Source: Ignavibacteriales bacterium (GTDB lineage: Bacteria; Bacteroidota; Ignavibacteria; Ignavibacteriales; Ignavibacteriaceae). Taken from it: 64,000 nt of DNA. Under the pieces are notes generated by a model. The model searched no databases, had not been told where the DNA came from, and saw nothing but the letters and a program-made list of their open reading frames with translations. Positions 45,786-55,800 of the stretch are shown piece by piece (position 1 is the stretch's first letter; every line of letters begins with the position of its first letter). A program made the position numbers and the translations under genes. The DNA is taken from NCBI GenBank assembly GCA_016714125.1, contig JADJNX010000010.1:62001-126000 (forward strand). Direction: 5' to 3'.

Positions 45786-46006
45786 TTTCCCCTTAAACTT
45801 AACTTATCTATAAGAACAACTCTTCTCTTTAAATTCAATTACTGAAATCCAATTTCCATACCCGGTACTGCGCACTTTCAAATAGATTAGCGCTGTTTTA
45901 CCGGTTTTCGGGTATCCGGCTTCTAAAAGTTATGCCCTGATTAAATGGTAATTATTTATAACATAAATAATCATACTTCTTAAAATTTATTAAACTGGAG
46001 TTTTAT

Positions 46007-46168
46007 ATGCTCAGGAACAGGCAAATAGTGGATATCGGCTATGAAAAAATCGGTTTTCTCCGATTGGTTGTTCTCATAGCTTTATACACTCCTATAGCTT
46101 TGTTATTGGTCATCTCATCGCCATTCCATTTGATCAGGATATTGGCTGAGAAGATAATAACCAAGTGA
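46007..46168 (+). CDS. 53-residue membrane protein
   Basis: Starts MLRNRQIVDIGYEKIGFLRL and has one transmembrane helix (LVVLIALYTPIALLLVI) and a basic end (AEKIITK). ACTGGAG lies 6-7 bases before the ATG, a good ribosome-binding site. Stop is TGA at 46166-46168. It lies between two paralogous small membrane proteins, and the paralog at 46208 follows after 39 bases. The function is unknown. Confidence 0.55.
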   Translation: MLRNRQIVDIGYEKIGFLRLVVLIALYTPIALLLVISSPFHLIRILAEKIITK

Positions 46169-46207
46169 GATTTTGAATTTACTAACGAATCATAAAAGAG
46201 GAGTAAA

Positions 46208-46399
46208 ATGCAACAGGAAACAACCTGGCACAGGTGGGATATCAAGAAGGGCGACTATTCAAGGGATGTGGATTATGACCGACTCTACTTCAGAGGGAAG
46301 AAGCGAGAGAAGGTTTTTCGCGCAGCAGTTTGGTTAGGTGCGGCAGTGGTAGTATCACAAGTCTTCTTAAAGGTTCTGGCTTATATATCAAGTATGTAA
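46208..46399 (+). CDS. Small single-helix membrane protein, paralog 2
   Basis: 63 residues. HRWDIKKGDYSRDVDYDRLY is the counterpart of NNWDVKHGDYQRDSEYDKLY in the gene at 45186. Then come RGKKREKVFR and one transmembrane helix (AVWLGAAVVVSQVFLKVLAY). AAGAGGAGT precedes the ATG. With the 53-residue ORF it probably forms one transcript that ends at the hairpin at 46464. No known family was recognised. Confidence 0.7.
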   Translation: MQQETTWHRWDIKKGDYSRDVDYDRLYFRGKKREKVFRAAVWLGAAVVVSQVFLKVLAYISSM

Positions 46400-46463
46400 G
46401 CCTGAGGTGAGGCAATAGTTTTAGATTTTCTCTAAAGAGTGATACCCTCACCAACCTAACCTT

Positions 46464-46498
46464 GCCCGTTTACTCTTCGGAGTGACGGGCTTTTTTTT
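46464..46498 (+). terminator. Rho-independent terminator
   Basis: GCCCGTTTACTC-TTCG-GAGTGACGGGC stem with a stable TTCG tetraloop (46464-46490), followed by eight T. It closes the small-protein transcript. Confidence 0.92.
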
Positions 46499-46629
46499 AT
46501 TTAATTGAATTAAAAAATAGTTTGCCAGAAAATCATAACATTCTTAACTTGAGCAGTTAATATATAGTTTTCTCCCAACCGCATAAATAACCAGTACCCG
46601 TTAAATTTTAGATACAGGAGCCTCTTAAA

Positions 46630-48536
46630 ATGAGTGAAGAAACAGGCATTAAACAATCCGAAGGCGAAGTTTATTATCCATCTCAGGCTGTTACTGAAAA
46701 TGCACTTTGCAAAGACTACGATTCAATGTACAACAAATCGATCGAAGACCCTGAAAAATTCTGGGGCGAGATTGCCGGGGAATTTGAATGGTCTCAAAAG
46801 TGGGATAAGGTTTACGACGAATCAACTCCACCTTTCTTCAGATGGTTTACCGGTGGTAAAACCAACATCGTTACCAATGCGATCGACAGACATCTTAAAA
46901 CCTTTAGAAAAAACAAACTTGCGCTGATTTGGGAAAGTGAATCGGGCGATGATTTTAGAACTTATTCTTATTTTTCCTTAAATCGTGAAGTTATAAAATT
47001 TGCCAATGTCTTAAAAAGCATGGGAGTTCAAAAGGGAGATATCGTAACAATCTATATGCCCAGGGTTCCCGAACTTATATTTGCAATGCTTGCATGCGCA
47101 AAAATTGGAGCCGCCCACTCTGTGGTTTATGGAGGTTTCAGCGTTGAGGCACTTGCCGAGAGAATTGAGGATGCACAAAGTAAAGTGCTGATCACAGCTG
47201 ATGGTGGATATATGCGCGGGAAAATAATTAATCTCAAACAGATTGCCGATGAAGCTTTGGCTCGTCAGGGTACTATCGAACATTGTGTAGTTATCCGCAG
47301 GACGGGACATGAAATTTATATGGAGCCGGGACGGGATTACTGGTACCACGACCTTCTTAGTGTTCCCGTTGTAAACCAGCCTTGTGAAACCGAACAGGTT
47401 GATGCTGAAACAATGCTTTTTATTCTCTACACTTCAGGCACAACCGGCAGACCAAAAGGTGTAATCCACACTCATGGTGGTTATATGGTTTACACCGCCA
47501 CATCATTCAAATACGTTTTTGATATCAACGATGAAGACAGATACTGGTGTGCCGCCGACCGGGTTGGATAACAGGTCACAGTTACATTGTTTACGCACCT
47601 CTTCTTAACGGTTCCACCAGCTTTATGTATGAAGGGGCTCCAAACTTCCCCTACCCCAACAGATGGTGGAAAATGATTGAGAAGTATGGAATTACAATTC
47701 TTTATACAGCACCAACTGCTATCAGAGGGCTGATGAGATTTGGAAACGCATGGCCAAACAGACACGACCTATCATCACTACGCATTTTGGGAAGTGTTGG
47801 TGAACCTATTAATCCTGAAGCATGGAAATGGTATTATGAAGTGATCGGCAAATCAAAATGTCCGATCATGGACACCTGGTGGCAAACTGAAACCGGTGGA
47901 TTTATGATAACTCCTCTGCCGATAACTCCTTTGAAACCGGGTAGTGCAACAAAACCATTTTTTGGTATTGAAGTGGATGTACTCGACAGTGACGGTAAAA
48001 GCGCTCCGGCAGGTGAAGAAGGGATCCTTGTTATAAAGAAACCCTGGCCCTCAATTATGAGAGGGATTCTCCACGATCCAGAACGGTATAAACAGCAATA
48101 CTGGAGCAAATATAGCACAATGTATGAAGCTGGAGATTCAGCAAGAAAAGACAAGGATGGCTATATCTGGGTGATTGGCAGACTGGATGATGTAATAAAA
48201 GTAAGCGGCTATCGTTTAGGGACGGCTGAGATTGAATCGGCACTTGTTTCCCATTCGGCAGTGGCAGAAGCTGCTGCAATAGGCCTTCCGCATGAGTTGA
48301 AAGGTCATGTTATTCACTGTTATGTGGTTTTAAGAGCCGGTTATGCAGCTTCAGATTCTCTTGTCGAGGAGCGAAAAAAACATGTGGGTCACGAGATTGG
48401 ACCAATCGCCAAGCCGGAAAAAGTTAATTTTATGGACTCATTACCAAAAACAAGATCAGGAAAAATTATGAGGAGATTGCTCAAGGCCAGAGCTTTGGGT
48501 CTCCCTGAAGGTGACAAAAGTACCCTGGAAGAGTAA
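46630..48536 (+). CDS. acs: Acetyl-CoA synthetase, one frameshift
   Basis: AMP-forming enzyme of acetate activation. 635 residues once a C is restored at the CC at 47559-47560, which rejoins RYWCAADPGWITGHSYIVY. Seen: the N-terminal ACAS domain (DYDSMYNKSIEDPEKFWGE), the AMP-binding P-loop YTSGTTGRPKGV (about 265), the DTWWQTETG adenine-site motif, GDSARKDKDGYIWVIGRLDD and the acetylation-target lysine in PKTRSGKIMRRLL near the C-terminus. The ATG at 46630 follows CAGGAGCC. It is preceded by the small-protein terminator, so it has its own promoter. Length and motifs argue that the gene works and the break is a consensus error. Confidence 0.93.
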
Positions 48537-48686
48537 ACCTTTACTTGTCCATTTTGAGATGAATTCTCGCAATGAGACAGTGCTAAAATATACAATGTGA
48601 GAAAAATGACTGCTTTACGATGTTTCTCAAAAGGCACGATTTTTGCTTGTATTCTATTAGATAATTATCAATTAAAAGAGGCAGAA

Positions 48687-51600
48687 ATGCATATATTTAC
48701 GAAACTTAGACTTGCTTTTCTCGTAACAGCTTTGTTCTTCATCCCGGGAGTTACCCAAGCAATGGATACGCTTGGTGTTGCGGGTTCCGACAGTTATACA
48801 AAGTACCCTCCGGAATATTTTGTCACACCCGATGGAATTTCCAGTAGTATCGCCAAAGTTCTTGCTATCGATAAAGGTGTGAACAATATAAAGTTCACCG
48901 ATCCCTATAATCCAACCAAGACAACCAATACCTGGGCAGGAAATTTCAGGGGCGAGATAAATGGGCAAGCAGCTAAATTCTACTGCATTGATCTAAGACA
49001 TTATCTGGCTTTTTATACCACAAATCAGCCACATCAGTATATTGATTCGGGCATTACCCCATCTCAAATAACATATATTTTGATGAACTATTATCCTTAT
49101 AAATCATACCCCTATTCAGGCTCTCTTTCCACAGTAGAGAAGGAGGCTGCAGCAATTCAGTTGGCAATCTGGCATTTTGCCGATGGAATGAATGTTAACA
49201 CAGTCCAAAATGTTGAATTGAAAAACAGGGCACTCGCGATTGTTTCCGATGCAAACGCAAATGCTAATGGTTTTGTACCTGTTAAAACCTTGATTATTCT
49301 CCCCGGTGCAAACCAGTATCCTGCGGGCACCAGCGCAGAATTTAAGATCAGGGTGTTTGATGAACAAGCACGACCTGTTGCTAACAGACAGGTTACCCTG
49401 GCAACAACTGCCGGAACACTTAGTCATACAACAATCACTACCGATGCAACCGGTACCTCAACTTTGGTTACTCTTAACCCAAACGGGGCACTCAATGCGG
49501 TGGTTACTGCCTCTGCACAAATTACAATTCCTCAAGGTACACGGTATATACATTCGATTCAACCTGACCAATATCAAAAACTTGTGCTTGCCACTCCGGC
49601 AATTGCTCTAAAAAGCACCAATCTCACTTTTGAATGGGCTCCACTTGTTGATCTTTCACTCACGAAGACGGTAAATAATTCAGATCCTCTTAATGGTGAA
49701 AATGTCACTTTTACAATTACAGCTTCAAATGCAGGTCCGGCGCAAGCAACAGGTATTGTCGTGGAAGATTTCCTGCCCGGTGGTGTGACTTATCAGAGTA
49801 TATCAACAAGTCAGGGCTCCTTCGATACTTTGACGGGTGAGTGGACAGTTGGGACTCTTGGAAGTGGAGTTTCTGCAACATTGGGTTTAACTGTTAAAGT
49901 TGATGTTGCCGCCTCCTTCATCTTTGACCTCCACGAAGCAGAAGGTTACAATGTATTCATCCTTGAAGATATGAATCAGCCAACTGCTGATGTTCAGGGA
50001 AAGGTTGCAGTAGGAAGAGATGGTTTCTTCTCCAATTTCAGTTGTGGTGATCTTTTGCCGGCTTCGGGTGGCACAGTTGATGTTCTTGTAGTTGGAAGAC
50101 ATCTGACCTTCACATCTGGAAATGTTGTGGGTGGAAATATCGTTTATGGCAACACAGGCACAGTTTCACAAATGGTTGGGATAGTGGATGGAACATTAAG
50201 GCAGGACAGCCCGGTTGATTTTGCTTCCGCGACTGCCCACCTGACTGCCCTTTCAACACAATTGGCTGGCTACACAACAAACGGTACTACCAATGCATCC
50301 GGGGTTACCCTGACATTAAATGGCAGTGATCCTTTCTTGAATGTTTTTAATGTAACTGCTGCTCAGATGACTCTAACACAGGAAGTTTATATTAATGTTC
50401 CTAATGGATCGGCTGTTGTTGTAAACGTTGATGGTGACAATATCGACTGGGGTGGTAACCTCGTTGTTTCAGGTACCACAATAACCAATTGTATGTTTAA
50501 TTTCCATAACGCAACTTCGATCATAATACAGCAAATAGATGTTACAGGTTCGATCCTGGCTCCTCTTGCTCATGTAAATTTTATAAGTGGCGTTCAGCAT
50601 GGACAGATGATTTGCAAAACCCTTTCCGGGGGTGGGCAATATAATCTTGCCAATTTCATCGGGAATATCCCACTTGACACTACTTTAACCAATGTTGCCG
50701 AGATTATTCGCTGCGATCAGGTTGATATCGACTCGGAACCCGGTAATGGCGGTGATGGTGAAGATGATTATGCTTTTGCCAGCGTTCATGTACGCGGTAC
50801 ACATACCGGTGGTGGTGGAAGCATCAATGTTGGAACCTGGCAGTTTGTTGGAACAACAGGACAGGATTATTTTATTTGGACTTTCCTCCAGGCTCAAGAT
50901 GGTTCAATGCTTGCAGGCACATGGGGAGGAAAGATTTTAAGATCAAATGATCAAGGTGTTTCTTTCACAGTAATCAACGATGGAATGAATGTCGCCTTTG
51001 TCTGGGACCTTGTACAATCTTCAAATGGAGATTTATACGCGGCCACTGAAAGAGGTGTATTCAAATCGGTCAATAATGGCGCAACATGGAATGCCACAGC
51101 ACTTCCAATTTTTGATGTACGTGCATTACTTATTGATGGCAATACAATTTATGCCGGTCTTTGGGGTCAGGGTGTTTACAAATCTGTTGATGGTGGCTTA
51201 AACTGGACAGATGTAAGCAACGGAATGGTTATTAAAGCTGTTCAGGCTCTAACCAAAGACAACAGTGGTAACATCTTCGCCGGAACATTTGGCGGAGGAG
51301 TTTACAAAACCAATGATGCTGGAGCCAACTGGACAACTACCGGCATGAACTACCCGCACGTATGGGCACTTGGTACCACATCCACAGGCATCCTTCTTGC
51401 AGGTACCTATGGTAATGGACTCTACATGTCTGCTGATGGAGGAAACTCATGGGTTCCACAGACTTCAGGAATAAATGCAACTCATATATATTCCATCTCT
51501 GTTGACGCAAACGATAATGTATTTGTCAGTTCATGGAACAATGGTATCTATTTTGCACATATAACTCCTGCTCTTTCACCAACAACAGCGTGGAATTATG

Positions 51601-52004
51601 TTGGACTTACCGGAGTAAGGATTAGTGCGCTCAGTTATAATCAAACAACTGGGAAACTGTTCGCAGCCGCCACTGATGGTGGAATTCTCAGAAATGATGC
51701 CCCAACCTCTACAAAAGAGATTGGAGTAAATTCAATCCCTGGTGAATTCAATTTAGCAAACAACTATCCAAATCCTTTTAACCCTGAAACAGTTATCGAA
51801 TTTTCTCTTCCTGCAAGAGAATTTGTTAATCTTTCGATTTACAATGTACTTGGTGAGCTGGTAAGTGTTCTTACTTCGGGCGAACTTGATGCAGGTAAAT
51901 ACTCGGTTAAATTTGATGCAAGGAATCTTCCAAGTGGAATTTACATCTACCGAATTTCTTCAGGTAATAATGTGGTTTCAAAGAAAATGATTCTGATGAA
52001 GTAA
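48687..52004 (+). CDS. T9SS-exported adhesin with thioester-like, DUF11, choice-of-anchor A and propeller modules
   Basis: 1105 residues. ATG at 48687 starts a signal peptide (LRLAFLVTALFFIPGVTQA) and follows AAAAGAGGC. Order of modules: a thioester-domain-like region (FYCIDLRHYLAFY, then EKEAAAIQLAIWHFADG), where a C-x-x-D Cys and a Q in the AIQLAIW motif are the pair that forms an isopeptide-like thioester in Gram-positive adhesins; an invasin/Big-like domain; a DUF11 domain (VDLSLTKTVNNSDP...NVTFTITASNAGP); a choice-of-anchor A-like domain (GYNVFILEDMNQPTADVQG); YCF48-like repeats; and a T9SS type A domain (NNYPNPFNPETVIEF). The frame is intact. It should be exported to the surface and may bind its target covalently. 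Confidence 0.8.
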   Translation: MHIFTKLRLAFLVTALFFIPGVTQAMDTLGVAGSDSYTKYPPEYFVTPDGISSSIAKVLAIDKGVNNIKFTDPYNPTKTTNTWAGNFRGEINGQAAKFYCIDLRHYLAFYTTNQPHQYIDSGITPSQITYILMNYYPYKSYPYSGSLSTVEKEAAAIQLAIWHFADGMNVNTVQNVELKNRALAIVSDANANANGFVPVKTLIILPGANQYPAGTSAEFKIRVFDEQARPVANRQVTLATTAGTLSHTTITTDATGTSTLVTLNPNGALNAVVTASAQITIPQGTRYIHSIQPDQYQKLVLATPAIALKSTNLTFEWAPLVDLSLTKTVNNSDPLNGENVTFTITASNAGPAQATGIVVEDFLPGGVTYQSISTSQGSFDTLTGEWTVGTLGSGVSATLGLTVKVDVAASFIFDLHEAEGYNVFILEDMNQPTADVQGKVAVGRDGFFSNFSCGDLLPASGGTVDVLVVGRHLTFTSGNVVGGNIVYGNTGTVSQMVGIVDGTLRQDSPVDFASATAHLTALSTQLAGYTTNGTTNASGVTLTLNGSDPFLNVFNVTAAQMTLTQEVYINVPNGSAVVVNVDGDNIDWGGNLVVSGTTITNCMFNFHNATSIIIQQIDVTGSILAPLAHVNFISGVQHGQMICKTLSGGGQYNLANFIGNIPLDTTLTNVAEIIRCDQVDIDSEPGNGGDGEDDYAFASVHVRGTHTGGGGSINVGTWQFVGTTGQDYFIWTFLQAQDGSMLAGTWGGKILRSNDQGVSFTVINDGMNVAFVWDLVQSSNGDLYAATERGVFKSVNNGATWNATALPIFDVRALLIDGNTIYAGLWGQGVYKSVDGGLNWTDVSNGMVIKAVQALTKDNSGNIFAGTFGGGVYKTNDAGANWTTTGMNYPHVWALGTTSTGILLAGTYGNGLYMSADGGNSWVPQTSGINATHIYSISVDANDNVFVSSWNNGIYFAHITPALSPTTAWNYVGLTGVRISALSYNQTTGKLFAAATDGGILRNDAPTSTKEIGVNSIPGEFNLANNYPNPFNPETVIEFSLPAREFVNLSIYNVLGELVSVLTSGELDAGKYSVKFDARNLPSGIYIYRISSGNNVVSKKMILMK

Positions 52005-52027
52005 TATCTTTGGAGGAGTAATGTTTT

Positions 52028-52059
52028 AAGCCCCCTGCAGAAATGCCTGGGGCTTTTTT
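52028..52059. terminator. Bidirectional terminator
   Basis: AAGCCCC (52028-52034) pairs with GGGGCTT (52049-52055), followed by T's on the plus strand. It lies between the convergent adhesin and DUF1648 genes. Confidence 0.8.
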
Positions 52060-52558
52060 ATTTCCCTGACTTGATAAAATAGCCGATCATCTGGATGAAG
52101 GTTGCTGCTATGAAGGTGATGATCACGGCAATAAAAACTTCATTACTAATGTCCCGGGGAAAAATTGTTCTTAAGATGATAAATGAAAACAGTACTACCA
52201 ACATCAACTTAAGCCACCTTATCATTCTGATGGCAGTTGTGTATTGACGTTTTGCATTTTCCTCTGTTATTTCTGTGAGGTAGTTAAAGGTGTGCGGAAA
52301 TTTTTGAGCGATTGTCATTCCAGCATACAGGAGAATTATAAGTCCAAAGAAAAAAAATACTCCGCTCTTATCCCCCATCCGGTCAATATTTCCCGTCAAG
52401 TCGTAGTGCATCGCCACTTTATCATTCACTGATGGATATCGAAAAAGGAAAATGATTGTGATTGCCAAAAACACAATGGCAGTTACTCCTTCTGCGATCC
52501 AGTCGGTAACTGAAATGGGGATAACATGTCTTGGTCGGTCTTTTGTCTTAAACTTCAT
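52058..52558 (-). CDS. DUF1648-like membrane protein
   Basis: 166 residues with four transmembrane helices. The signature between the first and second helix (YPSVNDKVAMHYDLTGNIDRMGDK, i.e. L/V-P-x-x-x-x-x-H-x-D-x-x-G-x-x-D) is typical of DUF1648, also found in SdpI-type immunity proteins. ATG at 52558 (MKFKTKDRPRHV) is chosen; the frame is open upstream to 52621 but that adds an extra hydrophobic stretch. No sdp-like toxin genes are nearby. The function is unknown. Confidence 0.75.
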   Translation of the reverse strand: MKFKTKDRPRHVIPISVTDWIAEGVTAIVFLAITIIFLFRYPSVNDKVAMHYDLTGNIDRMGDKSGVFFFFGLIILLYAGMTIAQKFPHTFNYLTEITEENAKRQYTTAIRMIRWLKLMLVVLFSFIILRTIFPRDISNEVFIAVIITFIAATFIQMIGYFIKSGK

Positions 52559-52750
52559 TTTTCTTACTTCAATATGACTGATAGGGAAAATTAACAATCC
52601 AAAATAAAAAATAAAATTCAATTTCTTTATCCCTATTCACCTTAAATCCGTAGAATTAAGCTCCTTGATCCTCTCTATTATGACGAGGATATTATGGCTC
52701 CCCAAAATAGTGTCAGATACCTGCTTCTAAATATTAAGAATATCCCCACT

Positions 52751-52773
52751 AATGACAATTCTATTTTGTCATT
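52751..52773. promoter_or_regulatory. Inverted repeat AATGACA-N9-TGTCATT upstream of nifJ
   Basis: Perfect 7-base arms at 52751-52757 and 52767-52773, 110 bases before the PFOR start. A further TTGTCAC follows at 52805-52811, and a TAATATTTG near-match to the -7 element lies at 52826-52834. It is a plausible repressor or activator site for PFOR. Confidence 0.45.
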
Positions 52774-52882
52774 ATTGAAAATTTATGCTTAAAAAGGGGG
52801 TGAATTGTCACTTATCAATATGGCATAATATTTGCATCAAAGTAGTGATTTTTATTCACGAATAATAACTGATGGTAAGAAA

Positions 52883-55800
52883 ATGGAAAGAAAAAAAGTT
52901 ACAATTGACGGTAATGAGGCGGCCGGTTATGTGGCGTATCACACTAATGAAGTGATAGCCATTTACCCGATCACCCCTTCGTCAAATATGGCAGAGTGGT
53001 GCGACCAATGGGCAGCGGAAGGAAAAAAGAATATCTGGGGAATTACTCCCTCCATATCCGAACTTCAAAGTGAAGGCGGGGCATCAGGAAGTGTTCATGG
53101 AGCACTTCAAACAGGATCGCTTACAACCACTTTTACAGCCTCACAAGGCTTGCTCTTAATGATCCCCAACATGTTCAAAATAGCAGGTGAACTTACTTCT
53201 ACAGTCTTTCATGTTTCGGCCCGTTCTATAGCAGCAGCTGCATTATCAATATTTGGTGACCATAGCGATGTTATGGCTACCCGTTCAACAGGTTGGGCAT
53301 TGCTCTCCTCAAATTCAGTTCAGGAAGTTATGGACTTTGCACTGATAGCTCAGGCAGCTACTCTTGAAGCAAGAGTCCCTTTCATCCACTTCTTTGATGG
53401 TTTCAGAACATCCCATGAAGTTGCAAAAATAGAACAACTTACTCCGGACGATATGAAAAAAATGATCGATCAGAGATTGGTTTTAGAACACAGAAAAAGA
53501 GGGTTAAACCCTGAAGCTCCTGTAATTCGCGGAACAGCTCAGAATCCTGATGTTTACTTCCAGGGAAGAGAAACCGTGAACCCGTTCTATAATGTTTGCC
53601 CTGATATCGTTCAGAAACAAATGGATAAATTTGGTGAACTGACAGGAAGAAAATATAAAATATTTGAATATTTCGGCGCACCTGATGCTGAAAGAGTAAC
53701 TGTTGTTATGGGCTCAGGAGCCGAAGCAGTTGAAGAGACAGTTGAACACCTCATAGCAAAAGGTGAAAAAGTTGGTATGCTTAAAGTGAGGCTTTATAGA
53801 CCTTTCTCTATAAAACACTTTATCGCTGAACTCCCAACCACCGTAAAAGTGCTTGGTGTGTTGGATAGAACCAAAGAGCCGGGAGCATCGGGAGAACCTC
53901 TCTACATGGATATAGTTACTGCTATATCGGAAACCTTCAACGAAGGAAATCTTCCTTTCGCTTATCCAAAAATTGTTGGTGGAAGATATGGTCTATCTTC
54001 AAAAGAGTTTACCCCTGCGATGATTAAAGCAGTTTATGATGAACTCAAAAAAGATAAACCAAAAAACCACTTCACAATTGGTATCAAAGAAGATGTAACA
54101 AACACAAGTCTTGAGTTTGATGCTTCATTCTCAGTCGAAAATCCTGATACTTTTAAAGGAAAGTTCTACGGACTTGGTGCGGATGGTACCGTTGGCGCAA
54201 ACAAAAACTCGATTAAGATCATCGGTGAAGGAACTGACTTTTTTGCTCAGGGTTACTTCGTTTATGATTCAAAAAAATCGGGCTCAATGACCACATCGCA
54301 CTTAAGATTTGGTCCAAAAGAAATCAAGTCAAGTTATCTGATTAACAGAGCAAACTTTGTCGCATGCCATCAGACTGTTTTCCTTGAGACTACAGATATG
54401 CTGCGCGATGCGGTTGAAGGTGCTTCATTCCTTTTGAACACTGCTGCATCCAAAGAAGAGGTTTGGGATACACTTCCTGAGAATGTTCAGAGAACCCTTA
54501 TCGACAAAAAGATGAAATTCTACATCATCGATGCATACAAAGTTGCAAATGAAACCGGAATGGGTGGAAGAATCAACTCTGTAATGCAGACATGCTTTTT
54601 CGCTATCTCTAAAATATTGCCAAGAGAAAAAGCAATTGAGATGATTAAATATGCAATCAAAAAGACCTACGGCTCAAAAGGCGAAAAGATCGTTCAGATG
54701 AACTTCGAAGCTGTTGACAGAACAATCGAAAATCTTTTTGAAGTCGCTGTTCCTGATGCAGTTACATCAACTTTCAATATCCGTGATGCAGTTCCTTCAA
54801 ATTCACCTGAATTTATAAAGAACGTTACCGGAAAGATTATCGCCGGTTTTGGTGATGACCTTCCTGTAAGCCTCATGCCGATTGATGGAACTTTCCCAAC
54901 CGGCACAACTAAGTATGAGAAAAGAAATATCGCTCTCGAAGTTCCTGTTTGGGATGGAGATGTTTGTATCCAGTGTAACAAATGTGCGCTCATCTGCCCA
55001 CACGCTGCAATAAGAGCTAAAATCTACGATAAATCTGTTTTGGATACCGCTCCTGAAACATTTAAATCGATGCCGTTTAAAGCTAAAGAACACGGCGAAG
55101 GTTTGATGTACACAATTCAGGTAGCTGTTGAGGATTGTACAGGTTGTGGACTTTGCGTTGAATTCTGTCCTGCTAAAAACAAGAGAGAAGTAAGATTCAA
55201 AGCCATCAATATGCAACCACAGGTTCCTTTAAGAGAAACTGAAAGAGTTAATTGGGACTTCTTCCTCGATCTTCCTGAATGGGACAGAACAGAATTAAAG
55301 GTCAACACAGTGAAAGATTCACAGTTCCTCGAGCCTCTGTTTGAATTCTCAGGCGCTTGCTCCGGATGCGGCGAAACTCCTTATGTTAAACTTGTAAGTC
55401 AGCTTTATGGTGACAGAGCAGTTATTGCAAACGCAACAGGCTGTTCATCCATTTATGGTGGTAACCTGCCAACAACACCGTGGTCAAAAAATAAAGATGG
55501 TCGCGGACCTGCATGGTCAAACTCACTTTTCGAAGATAACGCTGAATTTGGATTTGGGTTTAAACTTTCCATCGATCAGTTCAACGAACAAGCGAGAATT
55601 TTGATCGTAAAACTTGGTGACAAAATAGGCGACAGACTTGCGTTCGACATTCTTAATGCTGAACAAAAAAATGAAGCTGATATTAGAGATCAGAGACTAA
55701 GAATCGAAGAACTTAAAGTTAAACTGACAGAAATCGAAAACAGCTCCAAAGATGAAGATGTGAAATTTGATGTTATCAACCTTTTAAGCCTTGTCGATTA

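Larger units (their letters stand above)
45399..46006 (+). other. 608-base region with a strong promoter and a structured element, no large gene
   Basis: Between two small-protein genes. It holds a perfect 6-base hairpin GGGGAG-TG-CTCCCC (45403-45416), a TTG-N20-TAAATTTG promoter (45572-45602), a long rod-like hairpin (45681-45785), and an ACCGG/CCGGT-rich segment around 45900-45935. It ends with a CTGGAG ribosome-binding site for the 53-residue ORF. No protein start with coding character was found. Confidence 0.65.
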
